Made by a program: the position numbers and the translations under genes
Shown here: positions 27,326 through 36,668 of the stretch, one piece after another
How positions within the stretch are numbered: position 1 is the stretch's first letter
Layout: each line of letters begins with the position of its first letter
The notes under the pieces: generated by a model
Seen by the model: only the letters and a program-made list of their open reading frames with translations
Databases searched by the model: none
What the model was told of the DNA's origin: nothing
Assembly: GCA_028823485.1 (NCBI GenBank)
Contig: JAPKBG010000002.1
Coordinates: forward strand, 1 to 64,000
Source: Methylophilaceae bacterium
GTDB taxonomy: Bacteria; Pseudomonadota; Gammaproteobacteria; Burkholderiales; Methylophilaceae
Reading direction: 5' to 3'
DNA: 64,000 nucleotides

Positions 27326-29116
27326 CTAAAAGCCTAAAGCGCGCGCACCTTGGTAAAACACAAAGCTGATGAACCATGCTAGTGCCAGTGACCAAACGAT
27401 AGATAACCACATAAAGCCGCTGCTTTTAGATTCGCTTTTAAGCGTGGCAATAGTCGATAGGCACGGCGTGTAAATGAGGCTGAATAACATAAAGCTCATG
27501 CCTTGTACCCAATCTAAGTTGCCTGCCATTTGCGCCATTAAGGCATCGCCTTGCAAGCCGTAGATGACTGCAAGCGAACCGACAACGATTTCTTTTGCTA
27601 CGAAGCCAAAAATCAGTGCGATGGCCAGCTTAGTGTCGATACCAATGGGGTCTAACAATGGTGCGAAGAATGAACCAATCATACCAGCATAAGTACCTTC
27701 GCTGGCGACAGGTACGTTGTTTGGGAAATTGGTCAGCAACCAAACCATCACCACACCAAAGATAATGAATTTAGAGGCGCGCACTAAAAAGTGTTTCACT
27801 TCTTGCCAGCCACGTAGCCAGATTTGGCGAGCAGTTGGGAAGCGGTAAGGTGGTAATTCTAAAATAAATGGTTCGTTGTTTTCAAAACGACCTTTAAATA
27901 ATATGGCCGTTAAAAAGATGGTGAATAAGCTCATCATATAGAGCGAGAACATGACCAAAGCCGCTTGGCTAGGTTCAAAGAGCACGGCAATCATGAAGAT
28001 GAATATTTGTAAACGTGCAGAGCATAGTGAAAGCGGAATCGTCAACATGGTTAATAAGCGCATGCCTTTAGAGCGCATGACACGTGTACCCATTAGTGCA
28101 GGCACATTACAACCGAAGCCCATCAGCACCATGACAAAACCACGGCCATCTAAACCAAGCTTTGCCATAAAGGCATCCATTAAGAAGGCGGCACGGGATA
28201 GATAGCCGCTATCTTCGACCATGCTCATGACCAAGAAGAATAAAACGATAATCGGCACAAAGGCCGCCACCGTGCTGACACCGTTGTAAATGCCATCAAG
28301 AAGTAAGCCATTTAACCAAGCCGGGGCTGACGATAGTAAGGGCTCAAGGATATTCGTGCGGGTAATGTCAAATAACCATGCCATGGCATCTTGAAGCGGC
28401 GCACCGACGGTGAAGATAAATTGGAATAGTAAAAAGGTCGCCAAAATGAAAATTGGTAGCCCTAGCCATGGATGTAATAAAACCTTGTCGATATTGTCTG
28501 TGGTGTCATTGTTTAATGTGGTCGGTATTTGTACGGACTGCTCAACGATGGCCTGCATTTCGGCATCGATTTGATTGTCAGCCTCTAAGCGTTTTGCAAT
28601 ATCGGCAGCACTGACTTGTTCAGCCTGTTGGTCAATCACTTCTGCTGCTTTTTGGAGTAAAGTTGGGCACCCATCACCATATTTTGCGCTGAGTCGCAAT
28701 ACTGGCATGCTGATTTTGTTAGCCATTCTCTCAATGTCGAACGTGATGCCAGCGCGTTTTGCTTCATCTTGCATATTCAGCACGAGTACGGCAGGTAAAC
28801 CTAGGCTGCGAATTTGCAGGGCTAATGACAACTGGCGGTCAATTTGCGTTGAGTTAAGTACGATGAGCACTAAATCAACTTCGTTGTTGCTTAAAAAGTG
28901 GCGAACCACTTGTTCGTCATCTGAGAACCCATGTAAATCATATAAGCCTGGTAAATCAATCAGTTCAGCGATGTGACCGCCGACTAAGACTTTTGCGCTC
29001 ATTAAATCAACGGTAATGCCAGGCCAATTGCCGACTCGGGCAGATGCGCCTGATAAGCGGTTAAATAGGGTGGATTTGCCTGTATTCGGCATACCAAGTA
29101 AGGCAATTCTTTTCAT
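27326..29116 (-). CDS. feoB: Ferrous iron transport protein B
   Basis: FeoB imports Fe2+ across the inner membrane. The N-terminal G-protein domain shows G1 GMPNTGKST, G3 DLPGLY and G4 NMQD. It is followed by a linker and the membrane domain with Gate motifs, e.g. GFGCNVPALMGTRVM and SLCSARLQIFIF. At 596 residues it is shorter than E. coli FeoB (773) but within the family range; the C-terminal cytosolic extension is absent. feoA lies 50 bp upstream and a Fur-box-like palindrome precedes the pair, so iron repression is likely. Confidence 0.96.
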   Translation of the reverse strand: MKRIALLGMPNTGKSTLFNRLSGASARVGNWPGITVDLMSAKVLVGGHIAELIDLPGLYDLHGFSDDEQVVRHFLSNNEVDLVLIVLNSTQIDRQLSLALQIRSLGLPAVLVLNMQDEAKRAGITFDIERMANKISMPVLRLSAKYGDGCPTLLQKAAEVIDQQAEQVSAADIAKRLEADNQIDAEMQAIVEQSVQIPTTLNNDTTDNIDKVLLHPWLGLPIFILATFLLFQFIFTVGAPLQDAMAWLFDITRTNILEPLLSSAPAWLNGLLLDGIYNGVSTVAAFVPIIVLFFLVMSMVEDSGYLSRAAFLMDAFMAKLGLDGRGFVMVLMGFGCNVPALMGTRVMRSKGMRLLTMLTIPLSLCSARLQIFIFMIAVLFEPSQAALVMFSLYMMSLFTIFLTAILFKGRFENNEPFILELPPYRFPTARQIWLRGWQEVKHFLVRASKFIIFGVVMVWLLTNFPNNVPVASEGTYAGMIGSFFAPLLDPIGIDTKLAIALIFGFVAKEIVVGSLAVIYGLQGDALMAQMAGNLDWVQGMSFMLFSLIYTPCLSTIATLKSESKSSGFMWLSIVWSLALAWFISFVFYQGARALGF

Positions 29117-29166
29117 GGTGATTTAACTATTCAGCTGAATGCTTATGCTAACGGTGTGATGAGGCG

Positions 29167-29400
29167 CTAGTGTGAAATTTGAATGAGCTTGGCTTCAGAC
29201 TCACGCAGGATAATGTCAGTTGAACCGATTCTGACTTGTAGTGGGCCATTGAAGCTGGCTTTTCGCATGACTTTAATTTTTTTGCCGACACGAAAACCTA
29301 AGGCCATCAGACGCTGGTAGAGCGATTGCTCTGCTGTTGCAGTATTGATACCACTGATGGTAGCTAAGTCACCAGATTTTAAGTTGTATAGTAGGCTCAT
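29167..29400 (-). CDS. feoA: Ferrous iron transport protein A
   Basis: This 77-residue cytosolic SH3-like protein accompanies FeoB. The core reads LYQRLMALGFRVGKKIKVMR followed by PLQVRIGSTDIILRESEA, typical of FeoA. It is the first gene of feoAB. The start codon lies 19 bp from a 19-bp perfect palindrome that fits a Fur site. No feoC is present. Confidence 0.93.
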   Translation of the reverse strand: MSLLYNLKSGDLATISGINTATAEQSLYQRLMALGFRVGKKIKVMRKASFNGPLQVRIGSTDIILRESEAKLIQISH

Positions 29401-29419
29401 GTATGATTCTATTGATGCG

Positions 29420-29438
29420 AATAAGAATAGTTCTTATT
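29420..29438. promoter_or_regulatory. Fur-box-like palindrome upstream of feoAB
   Basis: AATAAGAA-TAG-TTCTTATT is a perfect 8-3-8 inverted repeat. Its size (19 bp), AT-richness and position directly before feoA match Fur operators. It differs in several bases from the E. coli consensus GATAATGATAATCATTATC. Assignment to Fur is by context. Confidence 0.7.
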
Positions 29439-29499
29439 ATTACATAGATGTTGAAATGATGTCTAGAAACATGTATGACCTATTTTAATGTGACGCCAA

Positions 29500-29531
29500 T
29501 TAAAAAGGCTTGCAATTGCAAGCCTTTTTAA
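29500..29531 (-). terminator. Perfect-stem intrinsic terminator after ppiC
   Basis: TTAAAAAGGCTTGCAA pairs exactly with TTGCAAGCCTTTTTAA (16-bp half-sites, no unpaired spacer). T-runs are present on both strands. It lies 15 bp beyond the ppiC stop and isolates the yciB-yciI-bolA-ppiC run from feoAB. Confidence 0.9.
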
Positions 29532-29546
29532 ACGATGGCAAGTAGT

Positions 29547-30344
29547 TTATTTGCCTGGTACTAGAATTTTCGCTTTTTCTTTTAAACCTAACATCAGTTT
29601 TTCAAGTTTACGTTGTTGTAGTGTGCGTTTTAAACCTTCTTTCGCTTTTTCATAAGGTGGCACCTTCGTTGCGCGACTATCCGTTAGTCTAATGATGTGC
29701 CAACCGAATTTTGTTTGTACTGGCGCATCTGCAGTAGCGCCTTTTTTAAGTGAGGAAACAGCATCGCTAAATGGTTTAACCATGCCAGCTAATGGGAACC
29801 AGCCTAAATCGCCACCTTTAACGCTTGAGCCAGGGTCCAATGACTTCTCTCTTGCAAGCTCTGCAAAATCATCACCTTTATTTAATTTAGCCAAAATATC
29901 TACTGCTTCTGCTTCTGCTTTAACAAGAATGTGCTGCGCTTTATACTCTTTATCTCCCATCTCTTTTTTGTATTGATCATATGCATTTTTTGTATCAGCA
30001 TCTGAAACAGGGTGTTTATCCATATGGTCCGCCAAAAATGCATTCACAACGAGTTTACGTTTTCCGATTTCTGCAGCAGTGGTAATGTCTGCTTTTTTAT
30101 CAAAGCCATTTTTTGATGCTTCTTGATACGCTAATTCAGAACCAATCAACTCGTTAAGGACTGCTTTTTCTAAATCAGCGCCTTTTTGCCCGCGTGCTTT
30201 GGCATCTTTTATGATGAAATTAACCCATGATTGCTTAATTGGTTTTCCGTTAACGGTTGCGGCGGCGTCTGCTGCCTGGGCTGCCGGTGTTAATGCAATG
30301 GCAGAAAGGGCTGCTATTGTGATTAATAATTGTTTCAATTTCAT
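29547..30344 (-). CDS. Secreted parvulin-type peptidyl-prolyl isomerase
   Basis: This 265-residue periplasmic chaperone/isomerase is of the PpiC/SurA type. A signal peptide (LLITIAALSAIALTPAAQAA) is followed by a SurA-like N-terminal helical region. The rotamase domain then reads KAQHILVKAEAEAVDILAKL, LAREKSLDPGSSVKGGDLGW and FGWHIIRLTD. It assists folding of exported proteins. It lies 35 bp after bolA and has its own strong terminator, so it is probably the last gene of the yciB operon. Confidence 0.93.
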   Translation of the reverse strand: MKLKQLLITIAALSAIALTPAAQAADAAATVNGKPIKQSWVNFIIKDAKARGQKGADLEKAVLNELIGSELAYQEASKNGFDKKADITTAAEIGKRKLVVNAFLADHMDKHPVSDADTKNAYDQYKKEMGDKEYKAQHILVKAEAEAVDILAKLNKGDDFAELAREKSLDPGSSVKGGDLGWFPLAGMVKPFSDAVSSLKKGATADAPVQTKFGWHIIRLTDSRATKVPPYEKAKEGLKRTLQQRKLEKLMLGLKEKAKILVPGK

Positions 30345-30379
30345 GAGCTTCCTTAAGTGTATATGAAGTATTGCTACTG

Positions 30380-30646
30380 TTAGTTGGGGTCAGTTGGTGA
30401 AATTGCAACAATGCTTATAGCATGAATTTGTTGCGGCATTAAGTCACCTAGTGCCTGATATATTAATCGATGCCGTATTATCTGCGATTTTTTCGAAAAA
30501 TGCGAGCTAGCTATTTTAAGATTGAAGTGGCCGCCACCGTTATTTCCTTTGTGCCCTGCGTGAGCAGCACTGTTATCTTCAATTTCTAGGCTGGTGGGGC
30601 TCAACACCGAGAGTCTTTCTCTAATCGTATCAATTAAATTCATCAT
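30380..30646 (-). CDS. bolA: BolA family protein
   Basis: This 88-residue BolA-like protein shows the family pattern LEIEDNSAAHAGH at the start, GGGHFNLKIAS in the middle and RHRLIYQALGDLM with IHAISI at the end. BolA proteins pair with monothiol glutaredoxins to handle Fe-S clusters, or act in stress morphology. It is shorter than E. coli BolA (105). It lies between yciI and ppiC, 15 bp from yciI. Confidence 0.9.
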   Translation of the reverse strand: MMNLIDTIRERLSVLSPTSLEIEDNSAAHAGHKGNNGGGHFNLKIASSHFSKKSQIIRHRLIYQALGDLMPQQIHAISIVAISPTDPN

Positions 30647-30661
30647 GCTTGGGCTCTGTAT

Positions 30662-30961
30662 TTAAGGTAGGGTTTTGCGAAAAGGTTTTACTATAACCTG
30701 ATTATAAACGCCAGCGTTGACATATGGGTCTGCATCAGACCATGCTTTCGCCTCATTTAAATTGTTGAATGCTGCAACAATCAAGCTGCCCGTAAAGCCT
30801 GCAGGGCCGGGGTCATTGCTATCAATCGCAGGGAATGGGCCTGCCAGCATTAACCTGCCAGCATCTTGTAATGCGGCAAGCCTAGCTAAGTGTTCTACTC
30901 GTGCTTGCATGCGTTTCTCAAGGCTGTTCGGCATATCTTCCGCCACAATGGTGTACCACAT
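30662..30961 (-). CDS. yciI: YciI family protein
   Basis: This 99-residue ferredoxin-fold protein of the YciI/muconolactone-isomerase-like family has [40 protein letters not shown] and [17 protein letters not shown]. The DPY-type motif is characteristic. The enzymatic role of YciI proteins is mostly undetermined. Only 2 bp separate it from yciB upstream, so translation is probably coupled. Confidence 0.92.
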   Translation of the reverse strand: MWYTIVAEDMPNSLEKRMQARVEHLARLAALQDAGRLMLAGPFPAIDSNDPGPAGFTGSLIVAAFNNLNEAKAWSDADPYVNAGVYNQVIVKPFRKTLP

Positions 30962-30963
30962 GG

Positions 30964-31542
30964 TTATTCCTTCTTTTCTTTAGAGGGCTCTATATTTGAT
31001 GAGCCTGCTTCAGGCTGCTCTATTAAGTAGTCTTTTAGCATGAAGGTTTGCGCCATCATAAAAACAAACATCATCGAGGTTACGCCAAATAGCTTGAAGT
31101 TAACCCAGGCGTCTTCACTATAATTTTTAAATACATAGATGTTAAGAAAGCCAAGCGCGATTAAAAATATAACCCACGCGAGATTAAGTTTGCTCCAAAC
31201 GGCTGCTGGTGGATTCAACATTTTCCCCATCATTTGTTGAATTAAATTCTTCTTAAAAAAACCATTTGAAATAAATAGTGCGCCAGCAAGCAGCCAGTAC
31301 AGTACAGTTGGTTTCCACAAAATAAAGGTCTTATCATGGAGCAGTAAAGTGATGCCGCCCAATATTGAAATCACAAGGCCATTAATCATCAGCATTTTCT
31401 CTACTTTTCCATGACGTACTTTGCTGTATATAATCATGGCAATCGTTGCGCCAATGGCAGCAGCAGTCGCGATAAAAATGTCAGATAGCTTGAAAGTAAC
31501 AAAAAACAAGATAACTGGGAATAAATCAAAAAAAACTTTCAT
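30964..31542 (-). CDS. yciB: Inner-membrane septation protein A (YciB/IspZ)
   Basis: This 192-residue protein with about five membrane helices starts [20 protein letters not shown] and contains [18 protein letters not shown], with [19 protein letters not shown] near 125. YciB contributes to cell-envelope synthesis and division in enterics. A charged tail ([10 protein letters not shown]) closes it. It is the first gene of yciB-yciI-bolA-ppiC. Confidence 0.95.
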   Translation of the reverse strand: MKVFFDLFPVILFFVTFKLSDIFIATAAAIGATIAMIIYSKVRHGKVEKMLMINGLVISILGGITLLLHDKTFILWKPTVLYWLLAGALFISNGFFKKNLIQQMMGKMLNPPAAVWSKLNLAWVIFLIALGFLNIYVFKNYSEDAWVNFKLFGVTSMMFVFMMAQTFMLKDYLIEQPEAGSSNIEPSKEKKE

Positions 31543-31725
31543 GCTTACTTTCTCTTTTTCTTTCTAGGTAACAACTTCATTATTAATTGTTTGTACCACA
31601 CAAGCAGTCGGTCGATTTTATCGTAGATTGTGCATTAAAGGTCAGTTCAGCGATGTTTCATCCAAGCAATCATCATATTTTGTTATAAAATAGACAATAT
31701 ACACTTTTGCTAAGCGTTTTTCTCT

Positions 31726-32577
31726 ATGCCTGCAACAATCGATTTACACTGCCATTCTACCATTTCTGATGGGATGTACTCACCAGAGGAGTTGGTTGCC
31801 TATGCGTACGAGCAAGGGCTGAAGGTGATGGCGCTGACGGACCATGACGATATGGGCGGTTTAGCACGGGCGCGTGTGGCCGCTGAGCAGCTAGGGATGC
31901 AGTTTATTAATGGCGTTGAAATTTCTGTGACTTGGAAGAATCGCACCTTACATATCGTTGGTTTAAAAGTGAATCCCGAATTTGCGCCACTCAAAGATAA
32001 GCTCGCCACCGTGCGACAAGGCCGTTTGGAACGCGCAGCAATTATTGCTAAAGGGCTAGAAGATGCGGGGATTAGTGGTTGTTTAGAAGGCGCGAAAGCG
32101 ATTGCTGGTGCAGGTATAGTGACGCGCAGTCACTTCGCTCGTTATTTGGTTGAAGCTGGGCATGTTAAAGATATTAAAACAGTATTTAAAAAGTATATGG
32201 TCAAAGGAAAGCCTGGCTTTGTTAACCATGTATGGATGCCTTTAGAAGAGGCGATTACCTTAATTAAAGATAGTGGCGGTACTGCTGTGATTGCACACCC
32301 AGGGCGGTATGACTTAGGCAGAACTAACTTACACTTACTTATGCATGAATTTAGAATGCTCGGTGGCGAAGCCATTGAAGTGGTGACTGGCAGTCATAAC
32401 CCGCCTCAATATCAACAGTTTGCAATGATCGCTCACCGATTTAGTTTAAAAGCCTCATTAGGGTCTGATTTTCATGGGCCAGGGATGTCTTTCATGCCAA
32501 TGGGGCGTATTCAAGATTTACCAACCAACTGCGTACCAGTATGGCAAGGCTGGGAAGAGGCAAAGGCGCTGAACTAA
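31726..32577 (+). CDS. rnm: PHP-domain phosphoesterase (RNase AM/YciV-like)
   Basis: This 283-residue protein of the polymerase-and-histidinol-phosphatase fold has its metal ligands intact: DLHCHSTISDG at the N-terminus, LTDHDDMGG, GVEISVTW, RSHFARYLV, VIAHPGRYDL and GSDFHGPG. The family includes E. coli RNase AM (YciV), a 5'-3' exonuclease that matures rRNA 5' ends and degrades short RNA and pAp. It is followed 15 bp later by a yciO-like gene, as in E. coli, which supports the rnm assignment. Confidence 0.88.
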   Translation: MPATIDLHCHSTISDGMYSPEELVAYAYEQGLKVMALTDHDDMGGLARARVAAEQLGMQFINGVEISVTWKNRTLHIVGLKVNPEFAPLKDKLATVRQGRLERAAIIAKGLEDAGISGCLEGAKAIAGAGIVTRSHFARYLVEAGHVKDIKTVFKKYMVKGKPGFVNHVWMPLEEAITLIKDSGGTAVIAHPGRYDLGRTNLHLLMHEFRMLGGEAIEVVTGSHNPPQYQQFAMIAHRFSLKASLGSDFHGPGMSFMPMGRIQDLPTNCVPVWQGWEEAKALN

Positions 32578-32592
32578 GCGCGAAACTGAATT

Positions 32593-33216
32593 ATGGCTCA
32601 GTATTTTGTAATCAATGCAGATAACCCACAAACAAGGTTAATTAAGCATACGGTTGAAATCTTACAAGCAGGTGGCGTGATTGCTTACCCGACCGACTCT
32701 AGCTATGCGCTAGGGTGTATGTTGGGGAATAGGGCGGCGCAAGATCGTATTCGCCAGATACGGCAAGTCAGTGATAAACAACTGTTTACTTTAATCTGCC
32801 GCAATCTTAGCGAGCTAGCCAATTATGCCAAAGTCGATAATACTCAGTTTCGCTTACTAAAAGCCAATACCCCTGGCGCTTACTCTTTTATATTTAATGC
32901 AACGCGAGAAGTACCACGTCGTTTGCAACACCCTAAACGCAGTGCCATTGGTATTCGCGTGCCTGACCACAATGTGGTGCAAGCTATATTAGGCGAGCTA
33001 GGTGAGCCGATGTTGAGTATGACCTTGCAAATTGCGGATGAAGAAGAGCCGATGAACTTGGCTTGGGATATCCGTGAGCGATTAGAGCATCAGTTGGATT
33101 TGGTGATAGACTCTGACCTTTCCCTTATTGGATTTACGACGGTGATTGATTTAACCGATAAAACGCCACAACTCATTAGAGAAGGCGTTGCCGATGCATC
33201 GCCATTTGGGTTGTAA
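32593..33216 (+). CDS. YciO/Sua5 family protein (threonylcarbamoyl-AMP synthase-like)
   Basis: This 207-residue single-domain YrdC-fold protein has GGVIAYPTDSSYALGC, a RIRQIRQVSDKQLFTLIC stretch and PGAYSFIFNATREVPRRLQH, followed by IGIRVPDH. It binds RNA or nucleotide. The TsaC branch makes threonylcarbamoyl-AMP for tRNA t6A, while the YciO branch is a paralogue of less clear role. The neighbourhood rnm-yciO favours YciO. It probably shares a transcript with the M50 protease gene 16 bp on. Confidence 0.88.
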   Translation: MAQYFVINADNPQTRLIKHTVEILQAGGVIAYPTDSSYALGCMLGNRAAQDRIRQIRQVSDKQLFTLICRNLSELANYAKVDNTQFRLLKANTPGAYSFIFNATREVPRRLQHPKRSAIGIRVPDHNVVQAILGELGEPMLSMTLQIADEEEPMNLAWDIRERLEHQLDLVIDSDLSLIGFTTVIDLTDKTPQLIREGVADASPFGL

Positions 33217-33232
33217 ACATAAAGAGTAAAAA

Positions 33233-33871
33233 ATGGAACTGACTTTAGTACAAAAAATTGCTGTATCGGCACTACCTATTATATTTGCCATTACCGTGCA
33301 TGAAGCCGCGCACGGTTATGCCGCGAAATACTTTGGTGATTTGACCGCAGAAAAAATGGGCCGCATTACGCTTAATCCGCTTAAGCATATTGATCCAGTT
33401 GGGACCATTTTACTGCCAGCTTTAACCTTAATGCTGGGCGGTATTTTATTCGGTTGGGCGAAGCCAGTTCCAGTTAATTTTGCTAATTTACGCAACCCTA
33501 AAAAAGACATGTTATGGGTGGCTGCTGCAGGGCCCGCTTCTAACTTCCTGATGGCGATTTGTTGGACGCTAGTGCTGAATTATGCAAGTAGAACTTCAGG
33601 CTCGGCAGGATTCTTTTTAATAGAGATGAGTAAGATTGGCATTATGATTAACTTGGTGCTCATGGTATTAAACTTATTGCCGCTGCCACCGCTGGATGGT
33701 GGACGTATTGCCGTTAGCTTATTGCCAATGCATTTAGCTACTAAGCTTTCTCAGGTAGAACGCTATGGTTTCGTGATTTTAATTGCCTTAATGTTTACAG
33801 GCATACTAGGTAAAATCATTTCACCTATCATTGGGTTCTTTGCACAATTGATTTTAAGCATCTTTGCTTAA
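33233..33871 (+). CDS. Site-2 protease family (M50) membrane metallopeptidase
   Basis: This 212-residue protein of four to five helices has the zinc motif HEAAHG near residue 23 and the third-ligand motif LPLPPLDGGRI near 145, both intact. It is a short member without a PDZ domain, unlike RseP. Its substrate is unknown. It is encoded between yciO and trpS, a conserved arrangement in many proteobacteria. The product cleaves within the membrane by family inference. Confidence 0.92.
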   Translation: MELTLVQKIAVSALPIIFAITVHEAAHGYAAKYFGDLTAEKMGRITLNPLKHIDPVGTILLPALTLMLGGILFGWAKPVPVNFANLRNPKKDMLWVAAAGPASNFLMAICWTLVLNYASRTSGSAGFFLIEMSKIGIMINLVLMVLNLLPLPPLDGGRIAVSLLPMHLATKLSQVERYGFVILIALMFTGILGKIISPIIGFFAQLILSIFA

Positions 33872-33928
33872 TCATTCTTTGTATAATAACGTTATATTTA
33901 TCAACGCACTTAAACACTAGGTTACTAC

Positions 33929-35131
33929 ATGGCGGTCGAACGCGTTTTATCGGGCATGCGCCCAACAGGCAATTTACATCTTGGACATTACAATGGCGTG
34001 CTGAAAAACTGGCTACGCCTGCAACACGAGCATGAATGCTTCTTCTTCGTTGCGGATTGGCATGCGTTAACCACGCATTATGACACGCCTGAAATTATCG
34101 AAGAAAGCGTGTGGGAAATGGTCATTGACTGGTTGGCTGCAGGTGTAGACCCATCTAGTGCCACCGTGTTTATTCAGTCAAAAGTACCTGAGCATGCAGA
34201 ACTGAATACTTTACTTTCGATGATTACACCGCTCAGTTGGTTAGAACGTGTGCCGACTTATAAAGACCAGCAGGAAAAACTATCTGGTAAAGATTTAGCC
34301 ACTTATGGTTTCTTAGGTTATCCATTACTACAAAGTGCTGACATCTTGATGTACAAAGCGACACAAGTGCCAGTCGGCGAAGATCAAATTCCACATATCG
34401 AATTGACACGAGAAATCGCACGTCGCTTTAACCACATTTACGGTAAAGAGGCTGGCTTTGAAGACAAAGCTAAAGAAGCGATTAAAAAGCTCGGCAAAAA
34501 GCGCGCTAAATTATATGAAGAAATGCGAAATTCCCACCAAGAAAGTGGTGATGATGAGGCGCTAGAGTCAGCGCGCGCCATGATAGAGGAGCAGCAGAAT
34601 CTCAGCATGGGCGACAAAGAACGTTTGCTCGGCTATCTTGAGGGCGGTGGTAAAATTATCTTGTTAGAACCTGAATATAAGTTAACACCCGCTTCTAAAA
34701 TGCCAGGCTTAGACGGGCAGAAGATGTCTAAGTCATATAACAACACGATTTCATTACGTGAATCACCAGATGACGTGACCAAAAAAATCAGAACCATGCC
34801 GACCGATCCAGCACGTGTACGTCGGACTGATCCGGGTGATCCAGTGAATTGCCCAGTATGGCAATTGCATGAGATTTACTCAGATGACAGCGTGCAAGAC
34901 TGGGTGCAAACTGGTTGTAAATCAGGTGGCATTGGTTGTATCGAATGTAAGCAGCCTGTGATTGATGGTGTATTGAAAGAGCTGAAGCCGATGCAAGAAC
35001 GCGCAGTACAATATACAGAAGACCCTTCATTGGTTAAAAATATCGTCGCTGAAGGTAATGAAAAAGCCCGCAAGGTAGCACGTGAGACCATGCGTGATGT
35101 GCGCGATGCAATGGGTTTGGGTTATAGTTAG
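33929..35131 (+). CDS. trpS: Tryptophanyl-tRNA synthetase
   Basis: This class I synthetase charges tRNA-Trp. It has the HIGH-like TGNLHLGHYNG and the KMSKS motif GQKMSKSYNN. At 400 residues it is longer than E. coli TrpS (334). The extra segment (around 180-240, rich in Lys/Glu, e.g. KKLGKKRAKLYEEM) sits before the KMSKS half and is normal in betaproteobacterial TrpS. The frame is intact. It is followed by scpA after 105 bp. Confidence 0.97.
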   Translation: MAVERVLSGMRPTGNLHLGHYNGVLKNWLRLQHEHECFFFVADWHALTTHYDTPEIIEESVWEMVIDWLAAGVDPSSATVFIQSKVPEHAELNTLLSMITPLSWLERVPTYKDQQEKLSGKDLATYGFLGYPLLQSADILMYKATQVPVGEDQIPHIELTREIARRFNHIYGKEAGFEDKAKEAIKKLGKKRAKLYEEMRNSHQESGDDEALESARAMIEEQQNLSMGDKERLLGYLEGGGKIILLEPEYKLTPASKMPGLDGQKMSKSYNNTISLRESPDDVTKKIRTMPTDPARVRRTDPGDPVNCPVWQLHEIYSDDSVQDWVQTGCKSGGIGCIECKQPVIDGVLKELKPMQERAVQYTEDPSLVKNIVAEGNEKARKVARETMRDVRDAMGLGYS

Positions 35132-35236
35132 TTAATTCATCCTGGATAGCTGTATTTAGCATATTTAGTGTTTTAACTTTGACTAAAGTGCTATATGATG
35201 TGGTTTATTGCAATGATGATTCTTTGAAGGATTCAT

Positions 35237-36019
35237 TTGTTAGTAACCACATCGGAGATTAAAATCAATGGCGAGCTGCTTACCGAGCTTCCGCTGGATT
35301 TATATATCCCGCCTGATGCCCTAGAGGTCTATTTGGAGTCTTTTGAAGGCCCTTTAGACTTATTGCTTTACCTTATCCGCAAGAACAATCTCGATATTTT
35401 AGACATACCCATGGCAAAGCTAACTGTGCAGTATATGGACTATGTTGACAAAATGAGAGCGATCAATCTAGAGCTGGCGGCAGATTATTTACTGATGTCT
35501 GCCATGTTGATTGAGATTAAGTCGCGCATGTTGCTACCGACGCCAGCGGAAGTTGAAGAGGAAGATGACCCACGTGCTGAATTGGTGAGACGCTTGATGG
35601 AGTATGAGGCGATTAAATTAGCCGCGCAGCGTCTAGATGAAATGCCTAAAGTAGGTGAGGGATTTCAAGTCGCGCATGCTTACTACCAACACATTGCCGA
35701 GATTAAACCGCCTGAGGTTGATGTGGATGCGCTGGTGGAAGCTTGGAAAAATGTGGTTAAACGCGCTAAATTAAATTCAAATCACCAACTTGGTCGTGCC
35801 GAACTTTCTGTACGCGAACACATGAGCTTGGTGTTACGCCGCTTACAAGCTGGTGGCATGTGTGAGTTTTCTGAATTGTTTGATTTCGAAACGGGCGGCT
35901 TGCCTAAGCTCGTCGTTAACTTTTTAGCCATTCTAGAACTAGCTAAAGAAGGCTTGATTAAAATCACCCAGCAAGCTGCATTTTCAACCATTTATTTGCA
36001 AGCGAGTAATGTCGAATGA
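35237..36019 (+). CDS. scpA: Segregation and condensation protein A
   Basis: ScpA is the kleisin that links SMC (or MksB-like) ATPases to ScpB for chromosome condensation. The 260 residues contain the N-terminal LESFEGPLDLLLYLIRKNNLD, the ADYLLMSAMLIEIKSRMLLP region and a C-terminal winged helix. The start is TTG at 35237, supported by AAGGA at 35227-35231 five bases upstream. It overlaps scpB by 4 bp (ATGA). Confidence 0.95.
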   Translation: MLVTTSEIKINGELLTELPLDLYIPPDALEVYLESFEGPLDLLLYLIRKNNLDILDIPMAKLTVQYMDYVDKMRAINLELAADYLLMSAMLIEIKSRMLLPTPAEVEEEDDPRAELVRRLMEYEAIKLAAQRLDEMPKVGEGFQVAHAYYQHIAEIKPPEVDVDALVEAWKNVVKRAKLNSNHQLGRAELSVREHMSLVLRRLQAGGMCEFSELFDFETGGLPKLVVNFLAILELAKEGLIKITQQAAFSTIYLQASNVE

Positions 36020-36567
36020 GAGGGCCTGAAAACGTGGCGGAAATGAAAGGCATCTTAGAGGCTGCTTTGCTCACAGCAAGCCAGCCATTAAGCTTGGATG
36101 ACATGCTTAAGCTGTTTGCTGGCCGCATGGAGCGGGCAACATTACGCATGTTGCTAGATGAACTCAAGCAAGACTGGGAAGATAGAACCTTAGATTTAAT
36201 CCAAGTGGCGACAGGTTATCGCTTTCAAGCTAAGCCTGAGCTGAGTGCCTTTATTGTACGCTTGAATCCAGAACGCCAGCCGCGATATTCACGCGCTGTG
36301 ATGGAAACGTTGGCGATTATTGCTTATCGTCAGCCTGTGACCCGTGGCGATATTGAACAGATTCGCGGCGTAGCAGTTAATCCAAATGTCATGCGTCAAT
36401 TGGTAGAACGTGATTGGGTGGATGTGGTTGGACAGCGAGAAGTGCCAGGTAGACCGTCCCTTTATGCTACGACGAAACATTTTTTAGATGACCTCAATTT
36501 ATGCTCACTCTCTGAGTTGCCGCCATTTGAAGATTTCTCTCAAAGTGAAGTTCCGCTCAGTAGTTAA
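36016..36567 (+). CDS. scpB: Segregation and condensation protein B
   Basis: This 183-residue ScpB forms a dimer of tandem winged helices that binds ScpA. Diagnostic segments are LEAALLTASQPLSLDDM, ETLAIIAYRQPVTRGDIEQI, RGVAVNPNVMRQLVERDWV and GRPSLYATT. Translation is coupled to scpA. It is short at the C-terminus compared with some ScpB, but both winged helices are complete. rluB follows after 101 bp. Confidence 0.95.
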   Translation: MRGPENVAEMKGILEAALLTASQPLSLDDMLKLFAGRMERATLRMLLDELKQDWEDRTLDLIQVATGYRFQAKPELSAFIVRLNPERQPRYSRAVMETLAIIAYRQPVTRGDIEQIRGVAVNPNVMRQLVERDWVDVVGQREVPGRPSLYATTKHFLDDLNLCSLSELPPFEDFSQSEVPLSS

Positions 36568-36668
36568 TTACTATGCTTAATTTTCTTTAGCCGCTAGGCT
36601 TAGAATCTTTAGTCGGAACAGACTTGTTGCTGTAAAATCACACACTTATCGATTAATAAGTATCTCCC

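Noticed and set aside
34460-34650. Extra lysine/glutamate-rich insert in TrpS, possibly a foreign segment
   Set aside because: A long insertion before KMSKS is usual in betaproteobacterial TrpS, and the frame is open throughout.
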